DNA from: Bryobacterales bacterium
GTDB lineage: Bacteria; Acidobacteriota; Terriglobia; Bryobacterales; Bryobacteraceae
NCBI GenBank assembly: GCA_003142355.1
Contig: PLMF01000243.1
Location: 24,536 to 45,356, forward strand
Length of the DNA stretch: 20,821 nt
Direction of reading: 5' to 3'
Made by a program: the position numbers and the translations under genes
Notes under the pieces: model-generated
The model's input: the letters and a program-made list of their open reading frames with translations, nothing else
Told to the model about the DNA's origin: nothing
Database searches by the model: none
Part shown: piece after piece, positions 7,627-15,492 of the stretch
How the letters are laid out: each line of letters begins with the position of its first letter
Position numbering within the stretch: the stretch's first letter is position 1

Positions 7627-10600
7627 TCAAAAAATTAACTTCAAAGCTAATTGGCCGATTCGTGGATCGCCCGCGCTGCTGATGGAACCGAATCCGCCCG
7701 AGCTCATACCGCTGGTAGGGTTGGAGAAGTTGGAGTGGTTCAGCACATTGAAGAATTCACCGCGCAACTGGAGACTGTTGCGCTCGTGGAAACGAATGCT
7801 GCGGAACACCCCCACATCCCAAGACATCATGCCGGGACCGAGTATCGCTCCCGCTCCGATATTTCCGAAGGAATTGAGGTACGGAGAAGCCACGGTAGCG
7901 GCAGGCGGCTGCGCAAAGGAACTGGGGACCAGATAGTTGACGCATGGCGCCGACGTGCAGGCGCCGGGACCCAAGGCCGGGCCGACCAGCACACCACGAT
8001 CGCCACCGAGGCCGGTCTGCGACTGGTCCTTCCCCGCTGTTACGGTAAACTCACCTCCGGTCTGCGCCTGGAAGACGCCGGTCAACTGCCAGTCTCCGAG
8101 CGCGGCCCGGACCACCTTCCCGGCCGATGGAGTAGGTAGTTGCCAGACATAGGAGATCACAAACCGTTGGCGATGGTCGAAATCCGTGTCTCCGTAGTCA
8201 AGCGCATTCGCCTTGGCGAAATACCACGGGAAAACGGTCCCGGGAGCGTTGGGCCCCGGTCCCGTGACGCCAATGGGAAGACTCTGCAGGGCATGCGAGA
8301 GTGTGTAATTAGCCAGAATCGTGAAGCCTTGCGACAGGCGCTTCTGGAATCCCATTTGGAGGGAGTTATAGCTGCCGTTCCCCGCCATGCTGGCTATCGT
8401 GATGCCCGAAAACGACTGGAAGATGCGCCGTTGATCGGTGGAGCGCGTGCTGCCCGCCGTATACACCGCGGGATTCAGTTCTTCACTGAATTCCATGTGG
8501 CTGGAATGCGAGCCGACATAAGAGGCATGAACCATCCAGTCCTTTGCAACTTGCCGTTCCAGCGTCAGGTTCCAGTTGTAGGTCACCGGGACCCGGTAGT
8601 TGCCTGACGGGTCGAAGCTGACCACCGTAACGGGAAGCGGGAACGCCACGGTTTTGGGAATCGGAACGGGTTCCGGGAACGGATTCGTGATCCCCAGATA
8701 AGGATTGCTGAACGGCCCTTGGGGCGTGGTGATGATCACGGTAGGGCTGAACGGCGTGTTGGTAGTAACGGCGTTCATGAAACCGGCCATCATACGCGAA
8801 TCGTAAAACATGCCCGAGCCGCCCCGCAGACTGGTTTTGCCATCTCCGGTCAGGTCCCAGGCGAAGCCCACGCGAGGTTCGAAGTCGCCGTAGTTTGCGC
8901 GAACCCCGTTTTCCGGAACGCCGGCATCTCCGGGAAACAGGATGCCGGGCGGGGCGGCGGTGAAGACAGAGGAAACCCGGCCGGCGTAGTAGGCGTTTGG
9001 ATCGAACTGCGTCATGCGGTTTTTCATTTCCTTCCACGGGAAGAACGGCTCCCACCGCAGGCCGAAATTCAATGTGAGCCGCTTGCTGACGCGGTAACTG
9101 TCGGCCGCGTAAAGGCCCAGAAACTGACCTCGGTTATTAAAGAACTGTCCGGAGCCCTGGGTCAAGGTCCGCAGATAGCCGAGCTCGAAGCTGGCGACGG
9201 CGGAGTTGGTAGTGTCCGCGGTGAAGGAGAAAGCGCCAGGCTCCTGGTACTGACTGTCGATATCCATACGGCTGATTTCGGCGTGGACGCCAAACGACAG
9301 CGCGTGGTGTCCGCGCACCCAATGGAGGTCGTCATTCAGGGTCCAATTGTTGCGCGTGAATCGGGCTTGCGGGTTATCGCCAATCGTAAAATATCCACTC
9401 ACGGCGACGCTCTGCAAAGCGTTGTTCGGCGGCTGCCACATATTTACGCCAAAACTGGCTATCGAGGGCGCGCCCGGGGGGGCGCCTCGCTGGTCAGCCT
9501 CGCGCGCGAAGTTAAGCGTAAAGACATTGACCACGGTCGGACTGAAGGTGTGGGTTTCGGAGGCCAATATGTTCTGCACCAGGTTCTTGGCCTGATCGGT
9601 ATAGGTCAGCAGGTTCGTGGTATCCAGAATCCCCACGTTATAAAACCGGTCTCTGTAGTAGCGTGCGGTCAGGCGGTCGTTGGTGCCGATCTCGTGATCG
9701 ATGCGCCCCACTTCCTCGTTGAAGTTCTGCCGCACGGGTTTCTGGTAGAAGATTTTACCGTTGCTGGCCGCGCTTGCGGTCGGGAGATCCTTCGTAAACG
9801 CCATAGACGCAGGGTCGAGGCGGCTGAGCGGAATCGTGTTATTGGGGAATGGCGTGCCCGACTTGGGATCGGTGACCGCGGTCGAAAAGATTCCCTGAAC
9901 ATTCGCTGTCGTGGGAATGGAGGCGCTTGTGGCGCCCGCCATGTTGCGCAGGATGGTGCCCTGGTAGCCGAAGAAGAAGAACGTCTTGTCACGCCCTTTG
10001 TACACATGGGGGATGATTACGGGGGCCCCCAGGGTACCGCCGAACTGGTTGCGCTTCAACGGATCGACCGTATTGGCGAAATAGTTCCGGGCATTGAATT
10101 CCCGGTTGCGAACGTATTCGAAGGCATCGCCGTGCACTTGGTTGGTCCCCGACTTCGTGACCACGTTGACTACACCGCCCGAGTTCTGTCCGTACTGAGC
10201 GCCATAATTGCTGGTCTCCACGCTGAATTCCTGCAACGCATCGGGGAAGGGGAACGGAAGGTTGACGTTCGTATATTCGTCGACGTTGTTGCCGCCGTCG
10301 AGCATATAATTGGCTACGTTGGCACGCGACCCATTGGTGGAAACCGTGACCACCACCGGAAACGTTTTGGTCTGGCCCTGATCCGACGAGTCGTTGGGAG
10401 CGGCGATCGCGCCTCCCACCAGGATGGTGAGCGCGGCGGCATTGCGGCCGTTCAGAGGCAGATCGGCGACGCGCTGGGTATCGACCACCTGGCCGAGCGT
10501 GCTGGTCGCCGTGTCCACCTGAATGGCGTCGCCGGTTACCGTAATCTTGTCAGCCGCCGCCCCTATTTGTAACGCGGCGTTGACCGTGGCGGCTTCGTCC

Positions 10601-10893
10601 GCCCGCAGAGTAATGCCCGCCTGGGTGAAAGTCCGGAACCCGTCGGCGGTGATGGTGAGATTGTACGCTGTGGGGCGTAGAGCTGGCAGAGTGTACAGCC
10701 CTCCCTCACTGGTGGTGGTGCTGGTCTGCAAACCCGTGCCGGCTTCGATGGCCGTTACCTTCGCTCCGGGAACGCCCAATCCCTGCGGGTCGGTGACGGC
10801 GCCCACGATTTTTCCGAACCCCTGGCCGTAAAGGGGAAGACCCGTCCAGATGGCGAGTGAACAAACCACTAGTAGCGCTCGCGTGAGTCGCAT
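7627..10893 (-). CDS. Oar-like TonB-dependent receptor with carboxypeptidase-regulatory-like domain
   Basis: A 1088-residue outer-membrane receptor of the type expanded in Acidobacteriota. Order: Sec signal peptide (about 1-24, ending LYGQG); carboxypeptidase-regulatory-like beta-sandwich (about 25-110, GAVTDPQGLGVPGAKVTA through GFRTFTQAGI); plug domain (about 115-260, with DLPLNGRNA, YMLDGGNN and SGGVVNVVTKSGTNQVHG); then a large beta-barrel ending in a C-terminal strand and terminal Phe (GQLALKLIF). It probably imports oligosaccharides across the outer membrane with energy from TonB/ExbBD, which are not in the window. A strong AAAAGGAGGTT lies three bases before the ATG. Genes for the oxidoreductase, the 994-residue protein and DUF6807 follow on the same strand. 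The upstream gap contains a remnant of the regulator gene, so the receptor may once have had a regulator beside it. Confidence 0.93.
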   Translation of the reverse strand: MRLTRALLVVCSLAIWTGLPLYGQGFGKIVGAVTDPQGLGVPGAKVTAIEAGTGLQTSTTTSEGGLYTLPALRPTAYNLTITADGFRTFTQAGITLRADEAATVNAALQIGAAADKITVTGDAIQVDTATSTLGQVVDTQRVADLPLNGRNAAALTILVGGAIAAPNDSSDQGQTKTFPVVVTVSTNGSRANVANYMLDGGNNVDEYTNVNLPFPFPDALQEFSVETSNYGAQYGQNSGGVVNVVTKSGTNQVHGDAFEYVRNREFNARNYFANTVDPLKRNQFGGTLGAPVIIPHVYKGRDKTFFFFGYQGTILRNMAGATSASIPTTANVQGIFSTAVTDPKSGTPFPNNTIPLSRLDPASMAFTKDLPTASAASNGKIFYQKPVRQNFNEEVGRIDHEIGTNDRLTARYYRDRFYNVGILDTTNLLTYTDQAKNLVQNILASETHTFSPTVVNVFTLNFAREADQRGAPPGAPSIASFGVNMWQPPNNALQSVAVSGYFTIGDNPQARFTRNNWTLNDDLHWVRGHHALSFGVHAEISRMDIDSQYQEPGAFSFTADTTNSAVASFELGYLRTLTQGSGQFFNNRGQFLGLYAADSYRVSKRLTLNFGLRWEPFFPWKEMKNRMTQFDPNAYYAGRVSSVFTAAPPGILFPGDAGVPENGVRANYGDFEPRVGFAWDLTGDGKTSLRGGSGMFYDSRMMAGFMNAVTTNTPFSPTVIITTPQGPFSNPYLGITNPFPEPVPIPKTVAFPLPVTVVSFDPSGNYRVPVTYNWNLTLERQVAKDWMVHASYVGSHSSHMEFSEELNPAVYTAGSTRSTDQRRIFQSFSGITIASMAGNGSYNSLQMGFQKRLSQGFTILANYTLSHALQSLPIGVTGPGPNAPGTVFPWYFAKANALDYGDTDFDHRQRFVISYVWQLPTPSAGKVVRAALGDWQLTGVFQAQTGGEFTVTAGKDQSQTGLGGDRGVLVGPALGPGACTSAPCVNYLVPSSFAQPPAATVASPYLNSFGNIGAGAILGPGMMSWDVGVFRSIRFHERNSLQLRGEFFNVLNHSNFSNPTSGMSSGGFGSISSAGDPRIGQLALKLIF

Positions 10894-10940
10894 GCCAACC
10901 TCCTTTTGACGTGGGACGAGGCCTCATTCCAACCTCGTCC
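10894..10940 (-). promoter_or_regulatory. Receptor leader: strong Shine-Dalgarno and adjacent hairpin
   Basis: AAAAGGAGGTT (10897-10907) is an unusually complete ribosome-binding site for the receptor ATG. Immediately upstream, GGACGAGG (10914-10921) and CCTCGTCC (10933-10940) form a perfect 8-bp stem with an 11-nt loop. The hairpin stops just short of the ribosome-binding site, so it could protect the 5' end or tune ribosome entry. No convincing -35/-10 pair was found for this gene. Confidence 0.4.
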
Positions 10941-10985
10941 GCCATTCATTAAAGCACGAGGCGGCGCGCAAGTCTTTTCCAAACC

Positions 10986-11046
10986 CTGAAAAAGTCTTGA
11001 CGAACTTGTGATAGTACGGTGTTCATCGTCTAGGGGACGGCCCCGT
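10986..11046 (+). promoter_or_regulatory. Duplicated leader/promoter of the PD40 regulator (fossil copy)
   Basis: The 60 bases before the remnant ATG at 11047 match, without any gap, the 60 bases before the intact regulator ATG at 15554 (six differences by eye). Both start at TGAAAAAGTCTTGACGAACT and continue through a conserved TTGTGATAG. The intact copy reads TTGAAA, an 18-nt spacer, then GATAGC; the fossil has CTGAAA and GATAGT. These may be the promoter elements, but the match to sigma-70 consensus is loose. Conservation of this leader together with the coding start is the main evidence. Confidence 0.55.
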
Positions 11047-11139
11047 ATGCCCCGGTCGAACCAGCACTTACACGAATTTGGCCCTTTCCGGCTTTCGCAA
11101 CGGAACCATCCCGACCGCACTCTGGGGCTGGCTGGATAA
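11047..11139 (+). pseudogene. 5' fragment of a winged-helix PD40 regulator gene
   Basis: The first 16 codons (MPRSNQHLHEFGPFRL) are nearly the same as the start of the intact regulator at 15554 (MRRSNQHLYEFGPFRL). After that the similarity stops abruptly and the frame runs through 14 unrelated codons to TAA at 11137-11139. The DNA-binding recognition helix, membrane helix and propeller are all absent, so this cannot work as a regulator. It sits in the 259-bp gap between the receptor and the enolase-like gene and points to the right, toward the 3' end of that gene. The simplest reading is a duplicated regulator gene that was deleted except for its promoter and first codons. A small expressed peptide is possible but unsupported. 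Confidence 0.7.
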
Positions 11140-11152
11140 CGTTGTAAACTCT

Positions 11153-12487
11153 TCAGACGCGGTAATGCTCGAGGGCTTCTTCGTTAAGATCCAATCCCAG
11201 CCCGGGGCCTTGCGGGACCTCCACCTCGCCGTTGCGGAAGGTGTACAGTTCCTTCGAATTGAGGATCTTCAGGGCCGGCGCCCATTGTTCCTGCGGAAGG
11301 AGCGGTGGCGACGCCAGCGCAAATTCCTCCCATGGCGCACCCCACGCTGCGTGCACCTGGATCCGGCCGGCAACCAGAAGCCCGAATGCCCCGTGCCCGG
11401 TGCAGGGCTTGTGAAACGCCTCGCACAGGGTGGCCACTTTGCGCATGGTCAAAAGGCCGCCGACATTACGAAGGTCGGGCTGAATAATGTCGTAGGTATC
11501 GTGGATCAAGCATTCCCGATAGGCATCGAGGCCCCGGAAGCCCTCTCCACCGGTGATCAACAAAGGGTCCATCTCGCGGGCCAGCCGCGCCGGGCCTTCA
11601 AAATCGTCTCGCGCAAACGGCTCTTCCAGCCAATAGACGCCTACCGCCTGGAGTGCCTTCGCGGCGGCTAGCCCCGTAGCATAATCCCAAAGCTTGCCGG
11701 ATGAGCCTGCCGTCCGGTCAACCATCATTTTGAAACCCGGGCCGGCGGCGGCGAGACCTTCGGCGCAGGCCTCGACGTCATCCATGAAATTCGGGCGAAA
11801 AATACGGATCTTCAGCGCCTGAAAGCCCGCGTTCTTCAGTTTGAGAGCATAGGCGCCTTGGTCTTTTGTGGGCACTTGCGACTGATCCATACCGCCGCGC
11901 CAAACAGCCGTGACATAGGCTGGGATGCTGGTTTTCGAGCCGCCAAGCAGCCGGTTTACCGGTTGGCCTGCGACCTTGCCGATCGCATCCCATAGGGCCT
12001 CTTCGATTCCGCCCCAGTCCAGCAGACCTCTCTTGAGGTGCTGCTCCACTGCGAACAGATCGGTCCCCACCAGAGCGTCGCGCATCTTCTGGAACCCGGC
12101 GGCATTGCCCCCGAAGCCACCGCCGCCACCACCGCCGCGAGCACCACTCTGAGCGGCACTCCCCTGGGCAGCGCCACCTTGGCCGGCACTTGCGCCGCTC
12201 CGGCCGCCACCTCCACCTTGGAGAATGCCTCCACCCCCGGCCCCGCCAAAGGAATACCCGCGCACGCCCGATTCCGTTTCCACGCGCGTTACGGCGGTAC
12301 GACTCATGACTCCGGCCTCGACTTCGGTGGGCGTCGCCGGAAGTTCAATATTGAAAGTCTCTATGTTCTTGATGCGGATCGCTTTTACGTCCGACGCGAG
12401 AGCCTTGACGGGCGCTAACAGGTTACTCATCAGCGCGCCACCACCCATCGCCACTCCCGTCGACGCTAACATCTCTCGGCGATTCAT
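11153..12487 (-). CDS. Exported enolase-superfamily protein (mandelate racemase/muconate lactonizing type)
   Basis: A 444-residue protein with an RR-containing N-terminus (MNRREMLAST, hydrophobic to about residue 31), suggesting Tat export. The barrel carries the superfamily's metal ligands: Asp257 (KMMVDRTAG), Glu288 (YWLEEPF) and Glu315 (ITGGEGF). The acid/base residues also fit: Lys226 in LKIRIF (KxR rather than KxK), and an Asp338/His365 pair (QPDLRN and TGHGAFG), as in the mandelate-racemase subgroup. Members abstract a proton next to a carboxylate, commonly dehydrating or racemising sugar acids. Residues 81-131, inside the N-terminal capping domain, are an unusual Gly/Ala/Ser/Gln-rich insertion. 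A ribosome-binding site (AAGGAGAA) precedes the ATG. It lies 42 bp after the shortened DUF6807 gene and is probably co-transcribed with it. Exact substrate unknown. Confidence 0.88.
   Translation of the reverse strand: MNRREMLASTGVAMGGGALMSNLLAPVKALASDVKAIRIKNIETFNIELPATPTEVEAGVMSRTAVTRVETESGVRGYSFGGAGGGGILQGGGGGRSGASAGQGGAAQGSAAQSGARGGGGGGGFGGNAAGFQKMRDALVGTDLFAVEQHLKRGLLDWGGIEEALWDAIGKVAGQPVNRLLGGSKTSIPAYVTAVWRGGMDQSQVPTKDQGAYALKLKNAGFQALKIRIFRPNFMDDVEACAEGLAAAGPGFKMMVDRTAGSSGKLWDYATGLAAAKALQAVGVYWLEEPFARDDFEGPARLAREMDPLLITGGEGFRGLDAYRECLIHDTYDIIQPDLRNVGGLLTMRKVATLCEAFHKPCTGHGAFGLLVAGRIQVHAAWGAPWEEFALASPPLLPQEQWAPALKILNSKELYTFRNGEVEVPQGPGLGLDLNEEALEHYRV
12095..12247 (-). repeat. Glycine-rich low-complexity insertion within the enolase-like gene
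   Basis: These 51 codons encode about half glycine (runs of GGGG, GGGGG and GGGGGGG) with Ala, Ser and Gln between. They interrupt the capping domain between VRGYSF and FQKMRDALVG, where homologues normally have a short substrate-specificity loop. The codons are mixed, so it is not a simple trinucleotide expansion at the DNA level. Confidence 0.8.
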
Positions 12488-12529
12488 CTTGAGTTCTCCT
12501 TATCCAAACTTCTTGGCCCTATCGCCCCT

Positions 12530-13030
12530 CTACTTCGTCGATAGGTATTTCTTGTGTAACTCTGCGATGTTTGCAGATCCCGTGTCACCAGCGTGAATCA
12601 CCACGCGGTAGCGGAAGTGCAGCGGGTGCCCGGGCTCGATCGTCAGGCTGCCATCCTGCGACTTGTCGCCGGTGAAATCGCGCACGCCGAAAATGTTTGC
12701 CGCGTGCAAACCATACGCTCGTGAGTGCCAGTATGTAGGATACCGGGGGTTGGCCGGATTATCGAAGATAGCGACCCCCACGGTCTGTCCGTCTACCGGC
12801 CCGCAGTAATCCACCCACGCGGAGCGTTTTCCCCACACATTTTTCTCCGTCTCCTTACCTTCGGCGTTCATCATACGGCCGCCGCCACCTTTCTCTTCGG
12901 TCATGGACGTCGCGAGGCGGATGCCGAAAGTGCCTTCTTTCGTGTCGGCGAACGTCAGCAAGAATATCAGCGGCGCCTGGGCGCCCAGTGGCAGCGCCAG
13001 AATGAACGTTGCGAATAGTACGAGTCGCAT
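12530..13030 (-). CDS. DUF6807 paralogue with a 160-residue internal in-frame deletion
   Basis: A 166-residue product. Residues 1-18 repeat the signal peptide of the full copy at 2293-3270 (MRLVLFATFILALPLGAQ against MRLALFASFILALPLGAQ). After a short filler, APLIFL, the protein resumes at LTFADTKEGTFG, equal to residue 185 onward of the full copy, and then matches closely to the end. The net loss is exactly 160 residues (480 bp), including the family's HHRG motif, so the normal activity is probably gone. The frame is open and the tail well conserved, so the product may still be exported. The ATG at 13030 is chosen from the paralogue; AAGGAA lies upstream. It heads the minus-strand block, 42 bp before the enolase-like gene, and may persist partly as its leader cistron. 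Confidence 0.75.
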   Translation of the reverse strand: MRLVLFATFILALPLGAQAPLIFLLTFADTKEGTFGIRLATSMTEEKGGGGRMMNAEGKETEKNVWGKRSAWVDYCGPVDGQTVGVAIFDNPANPRYPTYWHSRAYGLHAANIFGVRDFTGDKSQDGSLTIEPGHPLHFRYRVVIHAGDTGSANIAELHKKYLSTK

Positions 13031-13123
13031 CGTCAGGGTATTTCCTTTCGCTTTCTCTGGGACCACTAATGGCGCCGGCATCAACCTCCGGCTTCAGGTG
13101 GAGAGTCTTGCACCCGACGCATT

Positions 13124-13136
13124 ACCTCAACGAGGT
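13124..13136. promoter_or_regulatory. Short palindrome in a divergent intergenic region
   Basis: ACCTCAACGAGGT is a 5+3+5 palindrome in the 211-bp gap between the divergent DUF6807-paralogue and GH10 genes. Its position suits an operator acting on both promoters, but the arms are short and chance is a fair alternative. Confidence 0.2.
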
Positions 13137-13165
13137 TAACACGACTCAAGAGAACCGGATGGGCT

Positions 13166-13171
13166 TATACT
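13166..13171 (+). promoter_or_regulatory. Candidate -10 element for the GH10 gene
   Basis: TATACT lies 70 bases before the GH10 ATG and matches the sigma-70 -10 consensus in five of six positions. No good -35 hexamer sits 16-18 bases upstream, so an activator-dependent promoter or a chance match are both possible. Confidence 0.3.
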
Positions 13172-13241
13172 GGTGGTGGCCATGAGGCCAAGATGGAAAC
13201 CCCCGGCTAACAAGAGCAAAAGGTCCGAAAGGAGAAACAGG

Positions 13242-14831
13242 ATGAGCGGAAGCGGACAGTGGACTCGTCGGCAGTTGCTTGGGACGGTTGGCCCGGTTGC
13301 CTTGCTGGCGAATGCGCAGCAAGTCTCGCAGAAGGGAGGCCGTGCGGTGATGGTGCGCGCCTTTGATCCGTCCGGCTCGCCGGCACCGGACGATCGGCTC
13401 AAAAGCCTCCTGCTGGTCGCCCCCGATTCTCGGCCCTTTGAAGTTCTTGCCCAACCTCACGGCGACGGAACGGCGGCCGTCGATATGCCCAAAGAGAAGT
13501 TCGAGTTGAAAATGTTTTTGCCGGTACGCGATTTCGGCGAAGTCTATGTTCATGCCGACAACGCCGGGGCCTGGTATTCAGCCGCTCAAGTACGTGGCGA
13601 ACTGCTGCTCAATTATGAATTTGCCCGCAGCCGCGCCACCTTCGTGCGCCGGTATGTGAAGTCGGCGCAAACAGAAGGCGTGGAATTCAGCTCCGCTATG
13701 ATGAACCGGCTGGAGCAGGGTGAGGCGGCGCTCGTGCGCGCCGCCGCCGCTCGGGAAACCGGTGCGCGGGTGGGGCATTCCAACGACTCGCTGGCCGAGA
13801 CGATGTGGGCCGGGGAAATGGCCGCCGTAGAACGGGCTCGCCATCGGATTGCCCGCCAGGGTCCCCGACCGGGGTTCCTCTTTGGGTCGGCCGCGTTTGG
13901 ATACGCCAGATCGGAGGAGTACGCCCGGCAGTATGGCGCCTTGCTGAATTACGGCACGGTGCCGTTCTACCGAGCCCAAGTGGAACGTGTGGAAGGCGTC
14001 CCGAATTACAGGAACGTGGAGGGCATTCTGGAGAAGTTGGCCGGAACCCAAATCATCGCCAAGGGCCATCCACTGGTCTGGTTCGACTCCGCCGCGGTCC
14101 CCGAGTTCCTGACGACGAAACCGTGGGACGAGTTGAAGCGCAGTTGCCGCGACTACATTTTGCGCAGCGTGGGACGGTTCCGCTCCCGCATTCATGCCTG
14201 GGATGTCATCAACGAGGCTCACGATTGGGCCAACAAACTGAGCTTGAATCAGGACCAATTGCTGGAGATGACGCGCCTCGCTGCCGAAAGCACGCGTCTC
14301 GCCGATCCCACTGCTTTCCGGGTGATCAACTGCTGCATGCCCTGGGGCGAATATGTAGGCACCGGACGCGGTCCTTCCGGTCCACTGAAGCGGCCGCTTC
14401 GCACGCCCCTGGAATACTACCGGGCGATTGAGGCCGCAAGTGTGCCCTACGAAGCCATCGGGATACAAGTGTACTATCCCGCGTACGACCTGCTCGAGAT
14501 CGAACGTCAGTTGGAGCGGTTCTTTGCTTTCGGCAAATCCGTCCACATCACGGAACTCGGCGTGCCGAGTTCCAGTGAAGGCGTCAAGATCGGCGGTACC
14601 CTGCCGTACGACCACGTCTGGCACGGTGCGGCATGGAGCGAAGCGACCCAAGCGGACTGGGCCGAGCAGTTCTACACCATTTGCTACAGTAAGCCCGCGA
14701 TTCAGGCCATCTCGTGGTGGACCTTCGCCGATCCCTCACGCCCGGCGAATGGCTTGTTGCATGCCGACTTGCAGCCTAAGCAGTCTTACCTCCGGTTGGC
14801 CAAGCTATTGACATCCTGGAAACAAGGATAG
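13242..14831 (+). CDS. Glycoside hydrolase family 10 (xylanase-like), exported
   Basis: A 529-residue enzyme. The ATG at 13242 follows AAAGGAGAAACAGG; a longer frame from 13173 is rejected for that reason. The N-terminus has WTRRQLLGTVGPVALLANA, a Tat-like signal. Residues about 30-200 form an N-terminal region without a family I recognise. The GH10 barrel follows: KGHPLVWF (about 274-281), the acid/base Glu325 in WDVINEAHDW, the nucleophile Glu438 in VHITELGV, and SWWTFADP near the end. GH10 enzymes cleave beta-1,4-xylan with retention. Two departures stand out: the usual QxH motif before the nucleophile reads IQVYYP, without the His, and the motif WGEYVGTGRG is unusual. Substrate preference may differ from plain xylan. 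It is divergent from the DUF6807-paralogue operon. Confidence 0.88.
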   Translation: MSGSGQWTRRQLLGTVGPVALLANAQQVSQKGGRAVMVRAFDPSGSPAPDDRLKSLLLVAPDSRPFEVLAQPHGDGTAAVDMPKEKFELKMFLPVRDFGEVYVHADNAGAWYSAAQVRGELLLNYEFARSRATFVRRYVKSAQTEGVEFSSAMMNRLEQGEAALVRAAAARETGARVGHSNDSLAETMWAGEMAAVERARHRIARQGPRPGFLFGSAAFGYARSEEYARQYGALLNYGTVPFYRAQVERVEGVPNYRNVEGILEKLAGTQIIAKGHPLVWFDSAAVPEFLTTKPWDELKRSCRDYILRSVGRFRSRIHAWDVINEAHDWANKLSLNQDQLLEMTRLAAESTRLADPTAFRVINCCMPWGEYVGTGRGPSGPLKRPLRTPLEYYRAIEAASVPYEAIGIQVYYPAYDLLEIERQLERFFAFGKSVHITELGVPSSSEGVKIGGTLPYDHVWHGAAWSEATQADWAEQFYTICYSKPAIQAISWWTFADPSRPANGLLHADLQPKQSYLRLAKLLTSWKQG

Positions 14832-14872
14832 CCCTGCGGGCATAAGTGTAACTCTTGCCTGAAGTAGCGGCG

Positions 14873-15462
14873 CTACTCGATCGGCAGAGGATCGCGAAAT
14901 CCGCGCCGGATCACTCGAACCCGTTGCGGCGTGCCAAGTTTGCGGTCGGAATCGAATACCGGCGCCAATTCCTTGTAGATCGCTTCGTCGCGTACCGCCA
15001 TGCCGATCGCGTTGGCCGGGTTCGCGATCACAACCGGGCGGGGACTGATGGCTTGCAACAGGTCGCCGACATCATAATGCAGAAGCACGCCCGGCAAAAT
15101 GATTTCCGAAAGGTTGCGGTGGAGCCTGAGCGTCGCCCGAAGTGCCTCTCGGCTGAAGTATGAGAACGACGCGACCCGCTTTCGCCAGTCGTTGCACATC
15201 GCCCACTCATCCATCATCAGCACTGCCGGCTTGGGACCAGACCGCTCGGGAATTACCGCCAGCGCCTGGAAATAGTCTCCACACGATAGCCGTCGCGCTG
15301 TTCTTTCCCCAGTACGGTTACCTGGGGCGCGTCACCCGGCCGGGCGGTGATTCCAGCGACCGAACGAACGTCGGGGAACCTCGATACATACCAACCTCCT
15401 AGCGCTATTGCGCCGTTTACCAGGGAAGAATCCGACCCTGTTTCGGAGACTGCTCTCCGCAT
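14873..15462 (-). pseudogene. Decayed alpha/beta-hydrolase (acetyl xylan esterase-like) gene
   Basis: The remnant is spread over two reading frames. From 15462 a frame gives an N-terminal piece ending VLGKEQRDGYRVETISRRWR and a stop at 15253. The sequence continues sensibly only in another frame, YFQALAVIPERSGPKPAVLM, then MDEWAMCNDW, then RLHRNLSEIILPGVLLHYDV and ISPRPVVIANPANAIGM, ending at 14873. Intact relatives (exported esterases, some 600 residues or more) have a long stretch between the last two blocks that includes the nucleophile Ser; here it is missing. So there is at least one frameshift and one large internal deletion, and the product cannot be an active esterase. It lies between GH10 and the regulator, where an esterase would suit a xylan locus. 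Family name is from resemblance only. Confidence 0.7.
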
Positions 15463-15492
15463 GCGTTAACTGAATGGAAGTGTATCCTCACC

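Noticed and set aside
8719..10572. A 617-codon + strand frame opposite the TonB-dependent receptor.
   Set aside because: The receptor on the minus strand has all expected domains; the opposite frame has none and starts inside it.
12095..12247. The repetitive stretch as a CRISPR array or tandem satellite.
   Set aside because: There are no regular repeats or spacers; it is an in-frame Gly-rich coding segment.
14831..14841. GCCCTGCGGGC right after the GH10 stop as a terminator.
   Set aside because: The stem is only four pairs with a 3-nt loop and no T-run follows.
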